This document shows, piece after piece, positions 8,035-16,001 of a stretch of DNA of 64,000 bases. Numbering within the stretch: the stretch's first letter is position 1; every line of letters begins with the position of its first letter. Under the pieces are notes generated by a model. It was not told the DNA's origin and made no database searches. It saw only the letters and a program-made list of their open reading frames with translations. The stretch comes from Caulobacter zeae. GTDB taxonomy: Bacteria > Pseudomonadota > Alphaproteobacteria > Caulobacterales > Caulobacteraceae. Made by a program: the position numbers and the translations under genes. The stretch covers positions 1 to 64,000 of the forward strand of contig NZ_PJRS01000028.1 in NCBI RefSeq assembly GCF_002858925.1. The letters are read 5' to 3'.

Positions 8035-8676
8035 ATGATCGCGCCGAAAGTCCGTTCCCCCCGCAAGCCCAAGGGCCAGGGCGCCGAGCGCCGTGAGGAG
8101 ATCCTGGACGCGGCGCTGAAGCTGTTCAGCGCCAAGGGCCTGCACACCGTCTCGACCCGCCAGATCGCCGAGGCGGTTGGCATCTCGCAGCCGGCGCTCT
8201 ACGCCTATTTCGCCACCAAGGACGACATCACCGCCGAGCTGTGCATCCGCGCCTTCGCGATCCTGGTCGAGCGCATGGAGGCCGCGCGGGCCGACTTCAC
8301 GCCGACGGCCGAGCGCTTCGAGAAGGCGCTGCGGGTCTATGTCGACTTCGGTCTCGAAAACCCCGACGCCTATCGCGTGGCCTTCATGGTCGAGAAGGGG
8401 CTGGACGGGACCTACAAGGAGCGGGTCGGCGACCGGCCGATGATGGCCGGCATCGGGGCCTTCCAGCGCTTCGCCGAGATCGTGGGCGAGGTGCGCGACG
8501 CTGGCCTGACCCATGACGACGACGTGCAGCGCATCACCCAGACCCTGTGGGCGGGGCTGCACGGCCTGGTGTCGCTGCTGATCGCCCGCGCCGATTTTCC
8601 GTGGGTCGAGCGCGAGGTGCTGATCGCCTGCCACATCTCGCTGCTGCGACGAGGAGCGTTGAAGGGCGTGGCCTGA
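8035..8676 (+). CDS. TetR/AcrR-family transcriptional regulator
   Basis: A 213-residue repressor type. The N-terminal helix-turn-helix is clear: RREEILDAALKLFSAKG, then VSTRQIAEAVGISQPALYAYF. The C-terminal ligand-binding half is helical and of normal size. The ATG at 8035 is preceded by AAAGGAGGG at good spacing; the frame extends further upstream, but without such a site. It is divergent from the adaptor-permease operon and shares a 31-bp palindromic operator with it, so it is probably the local, self-limiting repressor of that pump. Confidence 0.93.
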   Translation: MIAPKVRSPRKPKGQGAERREEILDAALKLFSAKGLHTVSTRQIAEAVGISQPALYAYFATKDDITAELCIRAFAILVERMEAARADFTPTAERFEKALRVYVDFGLENPDAYRVAFMVEKGLDGTYKERVGDRPMMAGIGAFQRFAEIVGEVRDAGLTHDDDVQRITQTLWAGLHGLVSLLIARADFPWVEREVLIACHISLLRRGALKGVA

Positions 8677-8764
8677 ACGGCATGGGAAGAAGGACGTCCG
8701 TTGAACTGAGCGCCTGGGGAGCCTACATCCGCGCCTCGCATTCCCCAGACGAAAGACGCCGACC

Positions 8765-8968
8765 ATGGCCAAGCTGCAGCCCCTGGAAACCTTTTCCCTG
8801 CAAGAGACCGAAGACGGCTACCGCCTGCTGGTCTCGGCCGTCGGCGGCGACAACATCTATGTCTCGATCACCTCCGAGCAGATGGACGAGATCATCGACA
8901 GCCTCGACACCGCCCTGACGGGCGAGGAAGAGACCGCGGGCGAAGACGCGTTCGACGACGCGGATTGA
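8765..8968 (+). CDS. Small acidic protein of unknown function
   Basis: A 67-residue protein with a beta-strand-like first half (LETFSLQETEDGYRLLVSAV) and a strongly acidic tail that ends in EDAFDDAD. No signal peptide, membrane segment or cysteine is present. The ATG follows the tetR gene by 88 bases on the same strand, so it may share its transcript or have its own promoter. Base composition and codon use match core genes, which supports coding. I do not recognise the family. Confidence 0.65.
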   Translation: MAKLQPLETFSLQETEDGYRLLVSAVGGDNIYVSITSEQMDEIIDSLDTALTGEEETAGEDAFDDAD

Positions 8969-8975
8969 CCAAACT

Positions 8976-9140
8976 TCCTTCTCCCCTTGCGGGAGAAGGT
9001 GTCATCCGAAGGATGACGGATGAGGGGTCTCTCGGAACTTCGACGCTACACCCGATCGTTCGGCCGCTGCGGCGGATCGGGCTTTCGACCCCTCACCCGA
9101 CCCGCTGCGCGGGCCACCCTCTCCCGCAAGGGGAGAGGGA
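8976..9140. repeat. REP-like composite, type C
   Basis: The left unit (about 8976-9020) contains the hairpin CTTCTCCCCTTGCGGGAGAA and an ATCCGAAGGAT stem. The right unit (about 9090-9140) is its mirror, with CGCTGCGCGGG and CTCTCCCGCAAGGGGAGAG. Together they form a large inverted repeat filling the gap between convergent genes. Type C recurs at 17451-17618. Confidence 0.75.
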
Positions 9141-10463
9141 TCAGGCCGCAGCCTTGGCGTTGGTGGGCCGATAGCTGGCCGCGTCCGTGGTGAACTCGGC
9201 GTGGCCGTAGCGCTTCAGCAGGCTGCGGATCCGGTGGACCATGGCCGCGTCGGCGACGTGGCGCAGCAGCGGCAGGCGGTCGGCCAGGTCGAAGGCCTTC
9301 ATCTGCAAGGTGACCAGCAGGGCGACGACGATGAAGGTCGCCTCGTCGGCCGGGGTCACCGCGATGCCCATGCTGGCCGCCCGCTTGCGGTCGCCGCGCA
9401 TGAAGTGGCGCAGGAAGAAGGCCTTGGCGAAGCGGCGCTCGATGCGGTCGTGCAGGCGGTTGGCGGGGCTTTCGTCCGGCGGCAGGTAGGCGTCGAGCGT
9501 GGCGCGGATCAGCGCGCCGCAGGTCTCGTCGTCGAAGCCCCGGCGAAGCGTGCTGTCGCGGGCCGTCATCATCCGCACGATCCCTTCCGGCGTGTCGGCC
9601 AGCAGGTCCTGCGGCAGGCCCAGCAGGAAGCAACGATAGCGGGCCAGCTCGACCTTGGCCCGCTCGGCCGGGGTGAACCGGCGGCGGCCCTTGCGCAGCA
9701 TCTGGAACGACATCAGGAAGATCGGGATCAGCCCGGCCGGCATCTGGTCGACCTGCGGGATCGGCACGCCGTAGACCTCGGCGTTCCAGCGGCCCGAGCG
9801 CAAGGCGTTGAAGCGCACCATCGAGTGCATCAGCCGCACCATGGCCGCGGCCTTGAAGCCTTCGCCGTGGCGGTCCAGCGAGCCGGGCAGCAGGGTGGTG
9901 GTGAAGAAGGCGGCCGTCTCGTTGACCCGCTTGGCGGCGGTCTCGGCCCCCAGGGTCCCGGTCAGGGCCATGGGCAGGGCCGAATACTTGTTGAGGAAGG
10001 TGGCCACGAACGCGCCGCGGATCGCGAAGGGGCCAAGGTGGGCGGCGGCGTTGCGGTCGAGCCGCTGGCCCTCGCGCACCAGGTCCATGTCGATCCAGTC
10101 GGGCGTCGCCTCCATCTCGGCGATGAAGGCGGCGAGCTCCGGCGGCGCGTCGGGCACGGCCTCGATCCCGCGCTCGCAGGCGGCGACCAGCATGTCGATC
10201 AGCCGGCGAAAGCCGAACTGCGGGATCAGGGCGGCATAGGCGTCGGCGACGATGTCGCCCAGCATGGTGTAGGCCCGCACGCGGTCCAGGTCGTCCTGGC
10301 TGACCGACACCCCCAGCGGCTGGCGGTCGCGGGCGACGGCGAAGGCGGGGTCTTCGGTGAAGCGCTCGGGCGTGCGGTCGAAATCGATCTTGCCGTAGAA
10401 GCCCGGCAGCAGGGTCTTCTGCGAGGCGACGCGGGCGCGGACTTCGTCGATGGGACGGATCAT
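9141..10463 (-). CDS. MpaB/Lcp-like oxygenase family protein (DUF2236)
   Basis: A 440-residue protein with features of the DUF2236 family, which includes fungal MpaB and the rubber oxygenase Lcp. The central region GAFVATFLNKYSALPMALTG and the later VRLMHSMVRFNALRSGRW match that family's helical haem-binding core; the histidine in RLMHSMVR is a candidate conserved residue. No signal peptide is seen, so it is probably cytoplasmic, unlike secreted Lcp. The substrate is unknown and haem binding is inferred. It is divergent from a TetR regulator 127 bases away, which probably controls it. Confidence 0.75.
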   Translation of the reverse strand: MIRPIDEVRARVASQKTLLPGFYGKIDFDRTPERFTEDPAFAVARDRQPLGVSVSQDDLDRVRAYTMLGDIVADAYAALIPQFGFRRLIDMLVAACERGIEAVPDAPPELAAFIAEMEATPDWIDMDLVREGQRLDRNAAAHLGPFAIRGAFVATFLNKYSALPMALTGTLGAETAAKRVNETAAFFTTTLLPGSLDRHGEGFKAAAMVRLMHSMVRFNALRSGRWNAEVYGVPIPQVDQMPAGLIPIFLMSFQMLRKGRRRFTPAERAKVELARYRCFLLGLPQDLLADTPEGIVRMMTARDSTLRRGFDDETCGALIRATLDAYLPPDESPANRLHDRIERRFAKAFFLRHFMRGDRKRAASMGIAVTPADEATFIVVALLVTLQMKAFDLADRLPLLRHVADAAMVHRIRSLLKRYGHAEFTTDAASYRPTNAKAAA

Positions 10464-10590
10464 CTGGGCTCCTTCCGGTCTGCTCCCGGGGGAGGGACCT
10501 CTATTCTTGCCCTCAAGCGTATGTAAGCATTGCTCATGTTCCTACTCGCCTTGCCTTTTGACCTGGCGAGTGTGCGGAGGTCGATGGCAA

Positions 10591-11211
10591 GTGACTGAAA
10601 AGAAAAGGCGATCGCCGAGCCAGGGACGGGCGCAGGCCACGGTCGACGCCATTCTCGACGCAGCCTTTCAGCTTCTGGAGAGCGGCGGGCCCGAGCGGCT
10701 GACCACCAATCACGTGGCCGAGCGGGCGGGTGTCAGCGTCGGCACGGTCTACCAGTACTTCGCCGACAAGCAGGACATCCTGGCCGCCCTGGCCCAGAGG
10801 CGGACCAGCGCGGTGCGCGACACGATCGCCCAGACCCTGATCGAGCGGCCGGACCTGGGCAGCGTTCGGCCGATCGTGCGGGCGCTGATGAACGGCTTCG
10901 AGGGCTCGCCCGCTACCCGCCAGGCGCTGCTGGGGGCCATGTTCCATCGCGGCGACGCGGTGCTGGAAGAGCATCACCAGGCCTTCCTGGCCTCGATCGC
11001 CGGCAAGGCCCGGTTGCAGATCGACCTGACCCCGGAGTCGGCCTTCGTCCTGACCCACGCCGCCGTCGGCCTGCTGCGGGCGGCGGCGGCCGAGCCGGGG
11101 CTGGCGCTGGATCCGCAGGCGCTGGAGGACGAGCTGGTGCGGCTGATGGAGGCCTACATCTCGGCCTTGGTGGCCCTGCGTGGTCCTCGTCCTTCGACAA
11201 GCTCAGGATGA
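10591..11211 (+). CDS. TetR/AcrR-family regulator with a repeat-derived C-terminal tail
   Basis: The N-terminal DNA-binding domain is typical: QATVDAILDAAFQLLESGG, then VAERAGVSVGTVYQYFADK. The start is a GTG at 10591 with GGAGG ten bases upstream; the frame extends to 10450 without a better site. The last residues (RGPRPSTSSG) are encoded by a short interspersed repeat at 11182-11275 and are probably not functional. It is divergent from the DUF2236 oxygenase, its likely target. About 206 residues. Confidence 0.9.
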   Translation: MTEKKRRSPSQGRAQATVDAILDAAFQLLESGGPERLTTNHVAERAGVSVGTVYQYFADKQDILAALAQRRTSAVRDTIAQTLIERPDLGSVRPIVRALMNGFEGSPATRQALLGAMFHRGDAVLEEHHQAFLASIAGKARLQIDLTPESAFVLTHAAVGLLRAAAAEPGLALDPQALEDELVRLMEAYISALVALRGPRPSTSSG

Positions 11212-11275
11212 GGACCAAGGCTGGCGCTGCGGGTCATTCGAAAACCTCACCCTGAGCTCGTCGAAGGGCGGGGTT
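11182..11275. repeat. Interspersed inverted repeat (CTTCGACAAGCTCAGG type)
   Basis: The left arm has CCTTCGACAAGCTCAGGATG (about 11190-11209) and the right arm its rough complement CACCCTGAGCTCGTCGAAGG (about 11249-11268). Repeats with this core are common in alphaproteobacterial genomes. Here the left arm supplies the 3' end and stop codon of the tetR gene. The right arm lies in the 5' region of the transporter gene. Confidence 0.7.
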
Positions 11276-11368
11276 TTCGCGTCCCTCGAGGCCTTCCCTT
11301 GCCACGCTTGCGCTCCGGGTCCAGACGGAAGGCGTCGTCGGCACGGCGACTCGTCAAAGGGCCTGGCG

Positions 11369-12478
11369 ATGCATTCCGATCTCGACACCGACGCGGCCGC
11401 CGCGCGGGCGCTGTTCCAATCGCTGGAGGGCATGGAGGGGCTGAGCCGTCCCGAGCCGGCCCCGGCGCAGAAGGCCAAGGAGCGGTTTCCCGGCCAGGCG
11501 GCGCTGATCAAGCTCTATCCCGGCGTGCTGGTCGCCGGGACCATCGCCCTGGCCTCGACCTGGCTGTCGCAGCACTATGGCGCGCCGGTGATGCTGTTCG
11601 CGCTGCTGCTGGGCATGACCTTCCACTTCCTGCACCAGGAGGGGCGCTGCATCCCGGGCATCGAGTTCTCGTCCAAGGCCATACTGCGGTTCGGCGTCGC
11701 CCTGCTGGGCGCGCGGATCACGGCGAGCCAGATCCTCAGCCTGGGCGTCACCCCGATCGTGACGGTGGTCATCGCGGTGGTCTCGACGATCCTCCTGGGC
11801 GCGTTCCTTTCGAAGCGGATGGGCCTGCGCCAGGGCTTCGGGGTGCTGTCGGGCGGGGCGGTCGGCATCTGCGGGGCCTCGGCGGCCCTGGCCATCGCGT
11901 CGGTGCTGCCGCGCGACAAGGACGGCGAGCGCGACACCATCCTGACGGTGGTGGTGGTCACGGCCCTGTCGACCATCGCCATGATCACCTATCCGCTGCT
12001 GACAGCGGCCCTGCATCTGGACCAGACCAAGGCCGGGGTGTTCCTGGGCGGCACGATCCACGACGTGGCCCAGGTGGTCGGGGCCGGCTACATGATCTCG
12101 CCGCACACCGGCGACGTGGCGACCTATGTGAAGCTGCTGCGGGTGTCGATGCTGCTGCCGGTGGTGTTCGTCATCGCCTTCCTGGCCGCGCGGATGCTGC
12201 CGGGCGGCAGCGGCGGGGCGAAACCCCAATTGCCGCTGTTCCTGGTGGCCTTCGCCGCCCTGGTGGCGGTCAACAGCCTGGGTTGGCTGCCCAAGGCCGG
12301 CGCCGACGCGGCCACCGAGGTCAGCCGCTGGTGCCTGGTCACCGCGATCGCGGGCCTTGGCATGAAGACCTCGTTCAAGGACGTGATGACCGCCGGCTGG
12401 CGGCCCGTGGCGCTGATGGTGGTCGAGACGGCGTGGATCGCCGGCGTGGTGCTGGTGGCGGTGGAGTGGTTTCTGTGA
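11369..12478 (+). CDS. YeiH-type putative sulfate exporter family transporter
   Basis: An inner membrane protein of 369 residues with about ten hydrophobic segments. It matches the UPF0324/YeiH family by MLFALLLGMTFHFL, KAILRFGVALLGARIT, and the signature GFGVLSGGAVGICGASAALA. The C-terminal part has CLVTAIAGLGMKTSFKDV. The family is annotated as putative sulfate exporters; the substrate is not established here. The ATG at 11369 is the first start after the repeat element and begins a soluble 50-residue N-terminus before helix 1. Transcribed alone. Confidence 0.88.
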   Translation: MHSDLDTDAAAARALFQSLEGMEGLSRPEPAPAQKAKERFPGQAALIKLYPGVLVAGTIALASTWLSQHYGAPVMLFALLLGMTFHFLHQEGRCIPGIEFSSKAILRFGVALLGARITASQILSLGVTPIVTVVIAVVSTILLGAFLSKRMGLRQGFGVLSGGAVGICGASAALAIASVLPRDKDGERDTILTVVVVTALSTIAMITYPLLTAALHLDQTKAGVFLGGTIHDVAQVVGAGYMISPHTGDVATYVKLLRVSMLLPVVFVIAFLAARMLPGGSGGAKPQLPLFLVAFAALVAVNSLGWLPKAGADAATEVSRWCLVTAIAGLGMKTSFKDVMTAGWRPVALMVVETAWIAGVVLVAVEWFL

Positions 12479-12490
12479 CCGCCTGACGGC

Positions 12491-12592
12491 GGCCCCCTCC
12501 GGCCCTCCGGGCCACCTCCCCCAAAGGGGGAGGATCTTGAGCGCCTAGATGCTCCCCCTCTGGGGGAGCTGTCGCGAAGCGACTGAGGGGGT
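12491..12592. repeat. REP-like composite, A plus B units
   Basis: A type A unit (12491-12537) and a type B unit (12547-12592, GAGCTGTCGCGAAGCGACTG) point away from each other around a short AT-richer spacer. It fills the gap between convergent genes. The last bases of the B unit form the stop codon of the GDSL esterase gene. Confidence 0.85.
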
Positions 12593-13287
12593 CAGCGCGC
12601 CGCCACCTGCGTCGCTCTCGCCAGGGCCTGGACCACCACCGGCGCCAGGTTGGCGGCGATGACCCGCGCGCCCTCGGCGTTCGGGTGGATGCCGTCGCTC
12701 TGCATATAGCGGCGCGAGCCGCCGATGCCGGCCAGCAGGTTGGGCAGCAGGGGGGCTGCGAAGTCGCGGGCCAGGTCGGTGTAGACGGCGTTGAAGCGGC
12801 GGGCGTAGTCGGCGCCGAGCAGGGCCGGGGCGTTGATGCCGGCGATGGCGGCCGGGATCCGCCGCTCGCGCAGCCGGGTCAGGATGGCGCGCAGGTTGGC
12901 CCGGGTGGCCTCGGGACGCAGGCCTTGCAGCAGGTCGTTGCCGCCCAGGGCCACGACGCAGACGGCGGTGTCGCCGCCCAGCGCGCCTTCGAGGCGCGAG
13001 AGGCCGCCGGCGCTGGTGTCGCCGTTGCGGCCGGCGGCGCGAACCTGGACGTTGAGGCCACGCGCCGCCAGCACGGCTTGAAGGCGAGCGGGCATGGCCT
13101 CGCCCTGGCGAACGCCGAGGCCAGCGGTGATCGAGTCGCCCAGCACCGTGACCACCGGTGGGCGCGGCGGTGCGATCACGCGCGGCGCGGCCAGCGCGGC
13201 GCCGGCGGGGAGGGTGAGCAGGCCGGCCAGGATCTCGCGCCGGCCCCAATTCGGGTCCTTCAGGATGTGAGCGTCAGCGAACTTCAT
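12592..13287 (-). CDS. SGNH/GDSL-type esterase (TesA-like)
   Basis: A hydrolase of 231 residues. All SGNH blocks are visible: VTVLGDSITAG with nucleophile S52, RAAGRNGDTSAGG with the glycine and asparagine of the oxyanion hole, VVALGGNDLL, and SDGIHPN with the catalytic Asp-His pair. The N-terminus has twin arginines before a hydrophobic run (WGRREILAGLLTLPAGAALAA), so export, perhaps by Tat, is likely. It resembles arylesterase/lysophospholipase TesA. Its start overlaps the 3' end of the upstream carboxypeptidase gene, so the two form an operon. Confidence 0.9.
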   Translation of the reverse strand: MKFADAHILKDPNWGRREILAGLLTLPAGAALAAPRVIAPPRPPVVTVLGDSITAGLGVRQGEAMPARLQAVLAARGLNVQVRAAGRNGDTSAGGLSRLEGALGGDTAVCVVALGGNDLLQGLRPEATRANLRAILTRLRERRIPAAIAGINAPALLGADYARRFNAVYTDLARDFAAPLLPNLLAGIGGSRRYMQSDGIHPNAEGARVIAANLAPVVVQALARATQVAAR

Positions 13288-14395
13288 TCTTCCTAGGTAG
13301 TAAGCCTTTCAGGCCGGGTTGAGGCGTCGGCGCCCCCTGATCGAGCGGTTGTGATCCGTCTTGAGGAAGGCTTGAGATCGGCACGCCGGGCAGGGGCGGC
13401 TCGCCGGTCCATTCCCAGTGCCAGGGCTCGAACACGTAGTTGACGAAGCCGAAGCGGCCGGCGTTGCGCACCATCCAGCGATAGACGTCCGAGCGGGCCA
13501 TGGCGCGGCGGTTGTCGTCGGCGCTGGAGTCGGGGCCGTGGCCGGGGGCGGCGATGAAGACGTCCATGGCCAGGCCCGTGCGGTGGGCCGAGCAGATGGT
13601 GCGGGTCACCCCCTGGCAGTTGTTGTCGCGGGCGCAGCGGGCGGCGTCGGCGGCCGGATCGCGGAAGGCCGAGAAGATGGTCAGCACGCGCGGGTCGCGG
13701 TCGGTGACGACGCCGTCCTTGCGCGCCGCCTCGACCATCCGGCGATAGGCCTCCAGCGCGCCGGGGCGCAGCTGGATCGTCTTGCCGCCGTAGGCCTCCT
13801 CGGGCTTGGCCGTCGACAGGCTCGCCACGGCGGGAGCGTTGGGGCATTCGCCGCGCGCATTGATGGCCGCGAAGGGACGGGCCAGCGTCCAGCGGGTCTT
13901 CATGGCGTCGAAGGTGGGTGCGTCCAGCACGCCGGTCTGAGGCAGGCCGTGGCCCGCCTGCCAGCGGGCGAGGGCGGCGGCGAAGCGGGGCGTGCCCGGG
14001 CCGCAGGCGGTGGCCAGCTCGGCGCCGATGCGCGGGGCGTAGATGACCCAGCCGGTCTCGGTCCGTCCGAACGGGGCCCATGACAGGGTGTTGAGGCTGG
14101 CGGCGTTGGCTTCCGCGGCGCCGGCCGGAGCGGCGGCCTCGCAGGTCTCGTCGAGCGGCAGGGGAGACAGCGGGGCCGACGGCGGATCGTTGGAGGGCAC
14201 GTACTGCGCGGCCGGCTCGAACGGGGTCTCGTCGCCGGTGGGCGGGTCGGCGGGCGGCGGACCCGATGTCGGCCAGGCCAGCCACGCGCCGACCCCCGCG
14301 CAGCCGGCCAGCAGCAGGACCAGCAGGGTCAGCCCCAGCCGCCGGCCGCGTCGCCGCGCCTTCGTTCCCTTCCGCCATCGTGAAGCCAAGCGCAC
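13274..14395 (-). CDS. M15-family D-alanyl-D-alanine carboxypeptidase (VanY-type)
   Basis: A cell-wall zinc peptidase. The M15B metal site is visible in ICSAHRTGLAMDVF (SxHxxGxAxD) and in the C-terminal VFEPWHWEWTG. A basic N-terminus precedes one hydrophobic segment (LGLTLLVLLLAGCAGVGAWL), either a signal anchor or a lipoprotein signal with box LAGC. A Pro-rich linker follows. The start is uncertain: GTG at 14395 is chosen, but a TTG at 14440 is in the same frame. It overlaps the GDSL esterase gene downstream and is divergent from an L,D-transpeptidase gene, which suggests a small peptidoglycan-remodelling locus. Confidence 0.85.
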   Translation of the reverse strand: MRLASRWRKGTKARRRGRRLGLTLLVLLLAGCAGVGAWLAWPTSGPPPADPPTGDETPFEPAAQYVPSNDPPSAPLSPLPLDETCEAAAPAGAAEANAASLNTLSWAPFGRTETGWVIYAPRIGAELATACGPGTPRFAAALARWQAGHGLPQTGVLDAPTFDAMKTRWTLARPFAAINARGECPNAPAVASLSTAKPEEAYGGKTIQLRPGALEAYRRMVEAARKDGVVTDRDPRVLTIFSAFRDPAADAARCARDNNCQGVTRTICSAHRTGLAMDVFIAAPGHGPDSSADDNRRAMARSDVYRWMVRNAGRFGFVNYVFEPWHWEWTGEPPLPGVPISSLPQDGSQPLDQGAPTPQPGLKGLLPRKNEVR

Positions 14396-14466
14396 CCGCC
14401 TTTCGGAACTTCGCCATGGCTCAAGGCTTGAGAACGGCAAGACGTTCCTCGTGCGTGGAGTATGCG

Positions 14467-15549
14467 ATGCCTTCGACCTTCCGTCTCGCGGCCCTGATGG
14501 CCGGATGCGCCCTGGCCGCGGCCGCCTGCTCGAAGGGCGAGGACAAGGCTGAGGCGCCGCCGCCCGCCGCGGCCGGCGCGCAGCAGCCGAAGGCCGCCCC
14601 GGCCGCCAACGGCCGCTCGCCCCTGGCCCAGGCGGTGGAAGCGGCCGGGCCGCAGGACGCCCCGCCCGCCGATCCTTCGATGATCGCGCCGTCGCTGGTG
14701 CGGGTGCAGGTGCTGCTCGACCGGGCCCGGTTCTCGCCCGGCTCCATCGACGGGGTGACGGGCACGAACCTGCGGCTGGCCATCGAGGCCTTCCAGCAGG
14801 CCCGGGGCCTCACGGTCGACGGCCAGGTGACGCCGGACCTGTGGAAGGCGCTGATCGAGGCCGACGGCGGGCCGGTGCTGACCGACTACGTGATCACCCC
14901 GGAGGACGTGAAGGGGCCGTTCGTCAAATCGATCCCCAAGGACGACTACGAGGCGATGGCGAAACTGCCGGCGCTCTCCTACACCGGCCCGCTGGAGGCC
15001 CTGGCCGAGCGTTTCCACATGGATGAGGCGCTGCTGCAGGCCCTCAACCCCGGCGCGGACTTCACCAAGGCCGGCGCGAAGATCGCGGTGGTCGCCCTGG
15101 GACCGGCCGAGCTGCCGGCGCGGGTGACGCGGATCGAGATCGACAAGGGCGTCGGCCAGGTGCGGGCCTTCGACGCCCAGGACGTGCTGCAGGCGGTCTA
15201 TCCGGCCACGGTGGGCAGCACCGAGCGCCCGGCCCCGAGCGGCGAGCTAGCGGTCAACACCGTCGCCCCGCGCCCGACCTACACCTACGACCCCTCGCGC
15301 CTGACCTTCGGCAAGCCCAAGGGCAAGCTGACCATCAAGGCGGGTCCCAACAACCCGGTCGGCGGCACCTGGATCGACCTGACCAAGGACACCTACGGCA
15401 TCCACGGCACGCCCGATCCCAAGCTGGTCAACAAGCGCGCCTCGCACGGCTGCGTGCGCCTGACCAACTGGGACGCGGCGCAACTGGGCAAGGCGGTCGA
15501 GAAGGGGGCCAAGGTGGTGTTCATGGGCGAGGAGGCGAGGGCGGGATAG
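14467..15549 (+). CDS. L,D-transpeptidase with peptidoglycan-binding domain, lipoprotein
   Basis: An envelope enzyme of 360 residues. The signal peptide ends in the lipobox AAAC-SKG. A peptidoglycan-binding type 1 domain follows (RVQVLLDRARFSPGSIDGV to TPDLWKALIE, about residues 75-130). The C-terminal YkuD domain carries YGIHGTPDPKLVNKRASHGC, with the catalytic Cys in SHGCVRL. It cross-links peptidoglycan 3-3 or attaches proteins. The ATG at 14467 begins the signal peptide. Divergent from the VanY-type carboxypeptidase. A REP composite starts right after the stop codon. Confidence 0.93.
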   Translation: MPSTFRLAALMAGCALAAAACSKGEDKAEAPPPAAAGAQQPKAAPAANGRSPLAQAVEAAGPQDAPPADPSMIAPSLVRVQVLLDRARFSPGSIDGVTGTNLRLAIEAFQQARGLTVDGQVTPDLWKALIEADGGPVLTDYVITPEDVKGPFVKSIPKDDYEAMAKLPALSYTGPLEALAERFHMDEALLQALNPGADFTKAGAKIAVVALGPAELPARVTRIEIDKGVGQVRAFDAQDVLQAVYPATVGSTERPAPSGELAVNTVAPRPTYTYDPSRLTFGKPKGKLTIKAGPNNPVGGTWIDLTKDTYGIHGTPDPKLVNKRASHGCVRLTNWDAAQLGKAVEKGAKVVFMGEEARAG

Positions 15550-15642
15550 GGCCCCCTCCGGCCCTCCGGGCCACCTCCCCCAGAGGGGGAGGATCTGGAT
15601 GCTCCCCTTCTGGGGGAGCTGTCGCGGAGCGACTGAGGGGGA
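15550..15642. repeat. REP-like composite, A plus B units
   Basis: A type A unit (15550-15594) and a type B unit (15598-15642, GAGCTGTCGCGGAGCGACTG) in the same head-to-head layout as at 12491-12592. It starts one base past the stop of the L,D-transpeptidase gene. It is one of the few copies not between convergent genes. Confidence 0.85.
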
Positions 15643-15704
15643 GCGCGCATCGCGCGCTTTCTTGCCGTTAATGCGTTGTTGCGTCGCAGCATGTGAGCTT
15701 GATT

Positions 15705-15718
15705 TGACAACGTTGTCA
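15705..15718. promoter_or_regulatory. LacI-type operator palindrome
   Basis: TGACAACGTTGTCA is a perfect 14-bp palindrome with a central CG, as in many LacI-family operators. It overlaps TTGACA (15704-15709), which could serve as a -35 element; ATATAT (15721-15726) follows but at short spacing. It lies 46 bases before a tiny ORF that ends at a terminator. No LacI-family gene is in the window. Confidence 0.6.
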
Positions 15719-15763
15719 TCATATATGGCCGGCGTCGGGGCAATCTGGTCCCGGCGACGCAAG

Positions 15764-15835
15764 ATGACTGGATTTCGCATGCTGAGCCTGATCGCTCTGG
15801 CCGTTTCGGCCTACAAGAACCGCGCCGCCCTGTAA
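15764..15835 (+). CDS. Possible 23-residue peptide
   Basis: An ATG opens a 23-codon frame coding MTGFRMLSLIALAVSAYKNR plus three residues, with a hydrophobic middle and a basic end. An internal ATG at 15779 would leave 18 residues. The ribosome site is weak. In its favour: a LacI-type palindrome upstream and a terminator 40 bases downstream define a short separate transcript. It could equally be a small RNA or an untranslated leader of the carotenoid oxygenase gene. No family recognised. Confidence 0.35.
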   Translation: MTGFRMLSLIALAVSAYKNRAAL

Positions 15836-15876
15836 TTCGGCCGCGGTCGCCCCGGTTTCGGGGCCCACGAGGAAAT

Positions 15877-15910
15877 GGCCCGCGCGCTCCGGCTCGCGGG
15901 CCTTTCTTTT
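15877..15910 (+). terminator. Rho-independent terminator
   Basis: Stem GGCCCGCG (15877-15884) with CGCGGGCC (15895-15902), then TTTCTTTT (15903-15910). A second small hairpin CCCCGGTTTCGGGG lies just upstream (about 15851-15864). It ends the short transcript that begins near 15705, and it stands before the carotenoid oxygenase gene, so attenuation of that gene is possible. Confidence 0.85.
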
Positions 15911-16001
15911 GGGTGCGATGCAGCAATCGGTGTTCGTCGAAGATGCTTGCATAACGAGACTGATGGTCTAGGCTTCCGTCCGCCAGCCTGGGGAGGACGG
16001 C

